The position numbers and the translations under genes are program-made. Positions 56,669 through 64,000 of a stretch of DNA of 64,000 nt are shown in pieces (position 1 is the stretch's first letter; every line of letters starts with the position of its first letter). The notes beneath the pieces were generated by a model. The model worked only from the letters and a program-made list of their open reading frames with translations. It had not been told where the DNA came from and did not search any database. The DNA comes from Paulinella micropora (taxonomy: Eukaryota > Cercozoa > Imbricatea > Euglyphida > Paulinellidae), in NCBI GenBank assembly GCA_019918135.1, contig WBZZ01001393.1, positions 1 through 64,000 on the forward strand, given 5' to 3'.

Positions 56669-57722
56669 TCAACCACGTGGGAGTGGCAGTTGCCCTGTGT
56701 TGTTAAGCATCGCGGGCTTGTCTTGTCTAATTGTGTGTGGGTCCATTGGCGCATTCTCATGAAATAACCACCTATTGCAAGCACTATCGACAATATCCGG
56801 TGGATTAAATGTGGATGTAGATAGGCCGTAAGGGGTGATGTTCTCGAGTGTATAGCTGGACATGCCTGGAGGGGGGATAGGGTAGTGGTTGTTTGGTATG
56901 TGTACTAACATTGTAAGCTTGTTCAAGGTTGTCAGTAGTTATTTGGGTTGTGGGTAGAAATGTCCGAACCTTTACCCTACCACGTTCGATGTCCATGGTC
57001 TCCTGCATCCATCGATTGTAGTCGTCTGCGTCCTTGAAGTCGAGGTAGTTCAATTCCGGATGCTGTTCGACGAAGGCTTGCCATTCGTGTACATTCTTGA
57101 AGTCCATTGCGGGTGGGTATAGATAGCTGTCGTAGTCTGGGTCGTCCAGTTCGGGGTCGTCGATGTCGTTGTAGTCCTGGCTGTCGACAACTGTCTTGTC
57201 ATCTGTTGTGTCTTCCTTTGGGTCCATTCTCGCCTCGAAGTCGTCGAACGCGTCGGCCATCAGTACAAACTCTCTGGTATGAGAGTAATTGTGATGCCGT
57301 TCATTGTAGAGCTCACAGATGGTTCTTGTTGTAGGCCATGTAGTCCATTGCGGTGCATCCCGAACGAATAGACAGTCGTAGTCGTCTTGGTCTTGTCTTG
57401 TCCACTGGTCCTGTTGTCCCGTTGTTGTTTCGCTTCTTTGTTGTATGCCTAATAGTCGCTTCAGTTGCCATTCGATCTGTTGGCATGTTGACTGATGGTC
57501 GTTGCTCATAGGCGGAGATGTATTCGGGTCCATTGCATCAGACTCGTAGGTAAATAGCGCGTGAGATTGTGCACTAGCATTAGCACGGAGGTCCACATTT
57601 CTCCCCCTCAAGACGAATTCATCTTCCGTGTTGAGGGCCATGTTAGTCATTGTGTCTGGGTCTATGAAGAGCGGTGCGTGCGGGCCCCCTTCCCGGTAGC
57701 GTAGAAGTTGCTGAAGTGCCAA
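56669..57722 (-). pseudogene. copia linker and protease region
   Basis: An Asp/Tyr-rich linker (DYNDIDDPELDDPDYDSYLY) leads to a short stretch DIVDSACNRWLFHENAP, which matches the position and shape of the copia aspartic protease active site region. Weakly supported. Confidence 0.5.
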
Positions 57723-58099
57723 ATACGCTAGTTGAGGTCGATTAGTAGGTACCCCCAGTAGGTCATGTCGGCTCCCTCGAGTCCGCAGTTCGTCGTTCAG
57801 AAGGTGTTGACTTGCTAAGGTGCAAAACTCTTTGTGTGCCGGGCGGTCCGCTGACTGATACTCTTTGTTGCAGTAGTATACAAGGTTACATCCGCCACAA
57901 CGTAGCAGTTTGCCTTCTTGGTTGTTGCAGTATGTACAGTCTTGCCTTATCGCCCTCCCGTTTGTTTTCCCGTATGCTCCTGCAGTCGATGCAGTCGGGC
58001 TTTGATTGTATCCAATCGTCGGGTAGTAGTCAAAAGTCCAGTGCGATGCTCCAGTAGGCTAGTTGCTCCGTCGTTGGATGTCGAAAACAGTGATGCGCG

Positions 58100-60443
58100 T
58101 CAATCCATGCAAATATATATTTGCGTTGTGTTGTTGGTTGATAAGACGGTGGTGATGCTGCTATGCGTCGGTATTGTACCGGGTGCCTGTCTGGCAATGC
58201 TTGAACTGCAGCGACGCGACGTTTGGTCTCCTCTTCGCTGCTTGTCGTCGATGGTCATGCGTGTCTCTCTCACAGGTAGAGTTGGTCTTCTCGTTCGTGT
58301 GTTGACCGTTATCACAGTTGGTGTGATAGGGAGAGAAGACGTACGTGCAGGCGCAGCTCCTTGGGCTTGTGCATGTTGTTGTTCCGTTCCAATGTTCGAA
58401 GTGTCTTCCACCGGTGCCTGTTGTTGTTCTTGTTGGGTTGTAGGTGCTGGGTTCGATGAGCCGGTGTCAGTGGAAGTTGATTCGGGTTCCGGGTTTGGTG
58501 ATCTCGCAAATCGTTGCGACGGCCCCGCCTGGGTCGTCTGGGACGGTGTAAGTCTAGTTGTTTGTCGTGGCCGGGTGCGCCTGGGTGGTCTTGTCCGGAG
58601 GATGAAGTGCTCTATCCCCGTTGAGCCGGGTGCGTCCGGGACTAGGTGCGTTGGTAAGACCCAGGGATCTGGTCTCGGTAGGAAATATTTGAGAGGTGCG
58701 CCGTGTGGTTGGTAGAAAGAAGGCCAGTGCGCCGGAGGTACTGGGAAACCTTGAGGGATGGCCCGGAAGGCATCCCGCATCCTTGTCCATTGAACGTAGG
58801 CTCGCCGGTAATCCTTTTTGTCTTCTCGATGGATAGGTGTCAACGAAGTCCATGGTAACATTGCTGGGGCGGCGTGAAGGGTCCTGTACGTAGTCCGGAT
58901 GCGGTGGCGGTGACGCGTTGTCCGTTTTACCGTCGTCGTTGTCTGTTGCTGGAGACAGTTGAATCGGTCCCTCTCTGTTTCTGTAGGCTTGTCCACGAGG
59001 TATGTAGTGTGTTTCAGGTACAGTCGGCTCCTTCACGGCAGGATGTTCGTGGAAGGTGGGTTCGTCATCGTCGTTGGCTTGTTCGAATTCTTCGTCTTGT
59101 TCGTCTTCCATGGTGTCCTCCTGCATTAACCATGCCTGGCCTTGTGCCACAGGTTCGTCGTCGATGTCGGGTGGGGTCTCCAGTGTTGCGTTGGCTTGGT
59201 TGGTCGGTCGTTCAATGCGTCGAAGATCAGGTTTCGAACGTCCTCCTCTGCCCCGTTGGTTGAGTCCTCTGCCTCGTCCCCCGCCATTGTAGGTAGGTGC
59301 CCGGGTTCGGTTCAGGTTCGAAGGTCGTTTCCGAATGGGGCATTCTGCTCCAGTGTGTCGTGGTCGGTCAGTGCACACACGTTTGGTGCAAGTAGCTCGG
59401 CATCGGCCTGCGATGTGCCCCTTCTTATTACAGTTGAGACACACAATGTCTCTGTTGACGGTGGCATTCGAAGTCGAAGTGTACACCGCAGTCGAGGACC
59501 TAGATGGGGCAGAAGTCAATTGGTTAGCATGGTATGCTTGTAATATGAGTGAACATAGTTCTTTATAGTCTGGTTTATCACTGTCTGACCTAGACCAATA
59601 CATAGTACCCTCTACGTCGCCCAGAGTTAGAGTTGAGCACTCCTTGATCTTGAATAGCAAGAACACAATCTGAAACTCGTCAGGCAGGGGTACTCCACGG
59701 GCTTGTAGTAGTTCGAAGCGCTGAGTGAGCTTCTCCATCCAAGTGGTTAGTTGTTTGCCACTTCGAATCTTGTCTTCGAAAAGTTGCATGAGTAGTCGGG
59801 CTACAGAGACAGAGCCCTTGCTCCCAGAGCGTTCACATAGTGCAGACCAAATAAGAGAAATTCAAGGTTCGTTGCCTGCTCGTTGCACTGTAAGTAATGC
59901 TGTCGAGTCCTGGCAGGCCTCGACGAGAAAGCAACGTACCTGTATCTTTGCCTTTACGTAATCTGCTGCAGTAAACAGGGTAGCCAATATAGCTGGGACT
60001 GTCGTTGCTGCATGGGTGGGTGGGAGGGTCGATGATGCCGCTCCTTTGCCGTCAACTCCCGCATTGCTTGAGCTGCTTGAGCTGTTTGAGCTGGTATCCT
60101 CTTCGTCGTCGGACTGCTGCACAGGTCGGGTAGTTCTCCTTGAGTTGATTCTCGAAGGTTGCTCGGATGCAGTAGCCGTCGGTCCAGTCGGTCCAGGGTT
60201 TGGGGGGGTGGGCGCAGATCTTCTCGTAGAGGAGTAAATGGTAGATATCTCCAAAATAGTGTATGGCGACTCCGGATCTTGTAGAAGTAGTACATATCTT
60301 GCGTCCAATCCAAGTAGGAAGGAGAAGATTTGAAATTTCCACAAGTCGAATTCGTCGATCGGATTCTTAGGAAACTTAGGTATCTTGAGCTGGTAGCGTG
60401 GCGCGTCCAAGGCTCCATAACCAGTAAATGTAACAGCTGACAT
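58100..60443 (-). pseudogene. copia gag region
   Basis: Starts MSAVTFTGYGALDAPRYQLK at 60443 and continues with helical capsid-like sequence (KLTQRFELLQARGVPLPDEF), then a CCHC zinc knuckle CLNCNKKGHIAGRC and a second Cys/His motif CTDRPRHTGAEC, followed by Arg/Gly-rich and Pro/Thr/Gln-rich tails. Confidence 0.7.
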
Positions 60444-60878
60444 AGTGCCGGATGTTAACTTGAATAATTGTTTTACGCTGAGGTACTTTGATCAAAGTTT
60501 TACGAGGAGATAATGAAATTTGATCAATGGTCAAAATCGATATTAATTTATATACCACAAGTTTTCTAGATTCACTAAATACCACAAATATTACTCTGAG
60601 TTTTATGACCATAATTATGGTGATGATACAGTACGGCCCGATATGATTAAACCGGTAACGGATATGGAATAATGGTAATATTATTGTAATAATTAATAAA
60701 TATGATAAGCAAATATGTAAATAGGTAATAGCCTGAGATATGATCAGACCAAATGTAAATGTTATGTAGTGAAAATGACCAAATATATGGTATGAATATA
60801 TTGTAAATATGATCGTTTACTAAATTCATTGAGGGCTTACTGTCTGTTTTATCCTTTGTAGTAGTTGTAGCAGATCCG
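60444..60878. other. AT-rich gap upstream of copia gag
   Basis: No coding frame supported. It could contain the copia leader and an LTR, but no second copy of this sequence occurs left of 53380. Confidence 0.5.
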
Positions 60879-60940
60879 TTGATGTGCTGTCCTTTCCCAC
60901 GACGCCGGTCACCTAACCAAACGGAGACAGGTATCGAACG

Positions 60941-61174
60941 ATGCGTTCCAAAACTGAGCCAAAGGCCGGTCTCAGTGCAAGAGCTTTACTTCCCTTTCTA
61001 TGTGTCAATTACAGGAATGACACCAACCCTTTCGACAGTCGCCTCCCAGATCGGCGATGGTCTTCTTCCTTCCTTGCTTGCAGTGCTCCAGAGTTAAGCG
61101 CTGCCAAGGCTAATAACCCACTAGACGAGAGGGTCCGTACTTTACTTTTACTTAGAGATTTGAAAAAATACTGA
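60941..61174 (+). pseudogene. possible pogo/Tc5-type transposase helix-turn-helix remnant
   Basis: The frame contains NPFDSRLPDRRWSSSFL followed by a PELSAAKANNPLDERVR stretch. This resembles the CENP-B/Tc5-type DNA-binding pattern (aromatic Trp, then FL..., PELS, Arg) of pogo and Tigger transposases. The match is by eye only and the rest of a transposase is not visible. Alternative: a chance frame or a host exon. Confidence 0.3.
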
Positions 61175-61229
61175 CACGTCACTAAATGCCCCAACCCCAG
61201 ACCGCCAAAGCTTGAATTCACCGTTACAC

Positions 61230-61622
61230 TTCGAGTGATATAGGTAAAAATTTAATAGGTAATTGTCCTTGGGGGTGGGCCGGTATGACTAAATACTATT
61301 ATTAATAAAAGTATGATTGTCCATTGACTCCCCCTGGATCCAAGTAAATTCAGTAGTATTAAATTAACTGCAGGTCTCAATACACCTGAATGATTATGTG
61401 AAAGTTATAAAAACACAGACTCAAAACATACTAACGTTACTCTTACCCTCACTCTCTCCAAGACTCTGAGGTTGTCACGGTGTCGATGGTGGCTACCCAG
61501 CTCGCTGGTGCAAGTATGCATCAATTAGACTGCACACAGTGCAGCTCTCCCCAATCAAATCAGGCCTAGTCGACGAGAAGTAGATTAAGTCCTACGCACC
61601 CCCTAACCTATGCTGAGTAACA
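61230..61622. other. gap with no gene seen
   Basis: Mixed-composition DNA between the transposase scrap and the second copia relic; may include the latter's 3' end. No repeat with other parts of the window detected by eye. Confidence 0.45.
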
Positions 61623-62811
61623 TTAGGTATGTGACACAGGCACAGTATGGTCATAACTATCCTTAACATACATGAAGTAGCGCAGCAGCTGCTCAGCCGC
61701 CCGGTAATCGAACTTGTCACGGTCCGACTGGTACTCCGCGATTACGCTCAGGGGCATGACTGACTCCGGAACGCTGGCCTTCAGCCACACATAGCTTCCA
61801 ACAATCTCCTGCGGCGAGTACGCAAGCATGGCCGGCTCCATCTTGGATCCCACCGGCAGCCAAGGGGTCTTGGCTGGTATCCACTGACGCCCGTCGCTCC
61901 TCTTGAATCGCACCAACAACGTTGCGATGTACTCTCTCTGCCGGATCGTCATGGTAGTCCCCCAACACGACTCATCTCAAACTCTAAGGACAGAAACTGT
62001 TTCACCTTCCCTAAATCCTTCACGTTTCCCCATGCGCTGTTGAGCTTCTCAACGTACTCCCGACGGCTCTCCTCAGATGCAGCAACATGCACGTTGTCAT
62101 CGTCGTGGTAGGCCAATATCTCCGTCTTCTTCGTCTGCTCATCAACCAATGCTGGTGTGCTTAGCGTTGTTGAGCTTGAGGATAAGCTCAGTGCATTTAT
62201 ACCCTTCGTCGAAATGTTGTGTTTCGGAAATCCTTTCAAGTCGCCACTTAAAAAGGTTAATCCATTTCTCAACATCAGTGTTTGGGGCAAGTTGATCCGC
62301 AACGTGTTGTGCTTGGAACTGGGGAGTACTCAGAGTACCCATCTGTCCAAATTCAGCTATCAGAGCAGCCCACATCTCATGTGGCTCTCTTCCGGCAGAC
62401 CGGTTCGCAACCATAGCAGGGTGTCCGTTCACAGACTCAGCAATTATCGATCTAGTTTTCACAGTCAGCTTCAGTAGAGTGGGTCAAAACGATTCTGCAG
62501 TTGTTCAAACGTGGGGTTTGCGGGCAGCGCAAAAACAGCTAGTCTCATGTCAGCGTGAGGGTCTACCGCGGGTGGGGCAGGGGCAGCGTCAGGCGTAATT
62601 ATCAGCTTCAGCTCAGCGTTTGTCAGCGGCGAGTTGACATCTCGCAGGAAGATCAGGAACCTTGGGTCCACTCCCTCGCAAAACTGTAGCGTGCTCCAGC
62701 GGAAGTGGTCGAACTCGTAGGCGTGTCATCGATCCTTCGGGAGACGTGAGTTGGGAAGCGGGGGACCTTAAGCGTTAGCTTAGTAATGGCTGGCTCATGA
62801 CCTGCCATGAC
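61623..62811 (-). pseudogene. second copia relic with gag next to reverse transcriptase
   Basis: Gag-like part first (62142-62811): NAELKLIITPDAA, then HEMWAALIAEFGQMG and DVEKWINLFKWRLERISETQ. Then, without a recognisable integrase between them, comes copia reverse-transcriptase material (HDDDNVHVAASEESRREYVE, KDLGKVKQFLSLEFEMS, REYIATLLVRF, YRAAEQLLRYFMYVKDS). A short, heavily rearranged copy of a different copia lineage, with several breaks. Confidence 0.6.
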
Positions 62812-62819
62812 TATGTTTC

Positions 62820-63276
62820 CACTTAATCAAAGACAAGGCACATACGGATTATCTAGTCGTCAGCGACTTCAGAAAGTACTTAAATACCTAATCAGTAGTT
62901 TAATCATGATGAGATAACAAGGGTGTAGAAACCGCTCTCTGAACTGACCCCGTGCCTCTTTGGGAGCGTGCTTGCTAGGTTGTCTATTGCCTATATGAGT
63001 TACGGGACCAACTGTTGATCAAGACATGTGATATAAGGCAAAGGTACCAAGCTTGGTCAGTTCAGGGAGGTGAAGCTGTTGGACTTAGTTAATCACACCG
63101 GTTTATACGTTAAACGTAATTTGTAGATTATTGGAAATTGGAAATGTAAAGTGGTAAAATACAGGTAATGACATGGAAAACATTATTCAGAGTTGATCAA
63201 ATCAAATATTATTTACCGTAATTACTATAACCATTACTGATGTATTTAATACAGATATGAGGGAAATCCGAAGTAG
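62820..63276. other. gap with no gene seen
   Basis: AT-rich, no supported frame or repeat. Confidence 0.45.
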
Positions 63277-64000
63277 TGTAGATATGAGAATATGATAATA
63301 ACAGACTGTGCTAATAAACCGACTCACACGGGGAGGGAATGTAAGGCCCGTGGCCCACCGAAGAAGAACTGCAATACCCCAAATCGTAGACAGCAACGAT
63401 CGGCACAGCGGGGGAAACAGAACCCCCGACCCAGGTACAATAATAATATGAAATCTAACAATTCGCGTGACCCCCACAAGACGAGAGTGGTTGTGAACAA
63501 GCCTGCTGTGTTCGTGGCCAAGCAGACGCTAGGTAAGTTTGAGGAGATCGATGACGCATGGGCCGGTCTGTCAGTGGAGGCAATCATGAACGAGAAGCCC
63601 GAGTATGGCAAAATTGCGGTGGAGGAGCTTTACAAGCTGCCTCCTGAACACATTAAGGTCTTCAATCCTCTTGCTTGTAATTCAACTTATGAGATCGCGC
63701 AGTGTCAGACGATGGACGTCGACAAGCAAGAAGGGACGAAGGAGACACCGGTACCCCAGCCGCAAGCGAAGAAGAGCAAGGTGGAAGAGCTGCCCAAACT
63801 CAAGATGTGCGCTCACATGGAAACCAACGGTACGTTTTACGACTGCCCTCTTGTACTGCGAGATGATTTAGATGCAAGCGCACCGGCGGACAAAAGTACG
63901 GCCAAGAAGGATGAGGCTGAACCACCTAAGGAATGTGAACACACTGAAACTTGGTTCGAGTGGTGGCCGTTAGGTCTGGCGAGAGAGCTCACAGGCATGA
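63277..64000 (+). CDS. open frame with copia-like zinc knuckle, runs off the window
   Basis: One plus-strand frame is open from 63277 to the window end; candidate ATGs are at 63292 and 63448. Its start, DCANKPTHTGREC, matches the second Cys/His motif of the copia Gag at 59 kb (CTDRPRHTGAEC), followed by an Arg/Asn/Gln-rich stretch typical of Gag. The following 180 residues (FVAKQTLGKFEEIDDAWAGL, then LYKLPPEHIKVFNPLACNST) are not recognised and could be the linker before a copia protease or an unrelated protein. Partial at the edge. Confidence 0.5.

Larger units (their letters stand above)
53380..60443 (-). mobile_element. Ty1/copia retrotransposon, broken
   Basis: Domain order gag, protease, integrase, reverse transcriptase, RNase H on the minus strand identifies a Ty1/copia element. 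About six to eight breaks are estimated. I could not find a convincing LTR pair: sequence left of 53380 and right of 60443 does not match, so one or both ends may be missing. Base composition is more GC-rich than the Polintons. Confidence 0.8.

Overview
This is a eukaryotic window made almost entirely of nested mobile elements. No ordinary host gene is certain. Evidence for a eukaryote: tRNA-derived SINEs with pol III A and B boxes and TTA tails, Ty3/gypsy and Ty1/copia LTR retroelements, and two Polinton (Maverick) elements. An alga or another protist is my guess; the lineage cannot be fixed from the sequence.

Layout. 1-965: unassigned flank with a small MITE-like inverted-repeat unit. 966-30745: a Ty3/gypsy element read on the minus strand, with 238-bp LTRs (TG...CA) and a 4-bp target duplication ACCG. 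Its 3' region holds a tandem SINE cluster, and its 5' LTR is interrupted by Polinton 1. 12192-30551: Polinton 1, with 5'-AG...CT-3' ends, terminal inverted repeats (TIRs) of about 250 bp and a perfect 6-bp target duplication CAAACA. The gypsy's other LTR still shows the unoccupied form of that site at 1010-1015. Polinton 1 carries integrase, fibre, packaging ATPase, small basic virion protein, Ulp1/adenain-like protease, penton, major capsid protein and protein-primed DNA polymerase B (the last looks broken). 31113-51878: Polinton 2, a giant palindrome. Two arms of about 10.2 kb, nearly identical and facing each other, repeat the left-hand gene set of a Polinton around a unique centre of about 0.3 kb. 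It is bounded by near-matching 6-bp duplications CTGCGT/CTGCAT. 51879-53365: decayed gag-like sequence. 53380-60443: a broken Ty1/copia element on the minus strand. 60444-62820: AT-rich DNA, a possible pogo-type transposase scrap and a second, shorter copia relic. 63277-64000: an open plus-strand frame, starting with a copia-like zinc knuckle, that runs off the window.

How the parts work together. The Polinton genes form a virus-like set: capsid (MCP, penton), packaging (ATPase), maturation (protease), replication (POLB) and integration (rve integrase). Polinton 2 keeps integrase and the terminal sequences at both ends, so it resembles a snap-back or defective-interfering derivative that could still have been integrated.

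The most unusual signal lies between and inside the Polinton genes. One family is 20-22-bp palindromes (TCTCCAAC/GTTGGAGA, TCTCAAAC/GTTTGAGA, TCTCGGAC/GTCCGAGA), found between genes and also in frame inside proteins, and varying in presence between copies. The other is a directional two-hairpin intergenic cassette with covarying stems: one hairpin after a stop codon and the other just before the next ATG. Its presence at a given gene junction differs between the two Polintons, and one full cassette sits in frame inside the protease gene. The two arms of Polinton 2 meet at such a palindrome.
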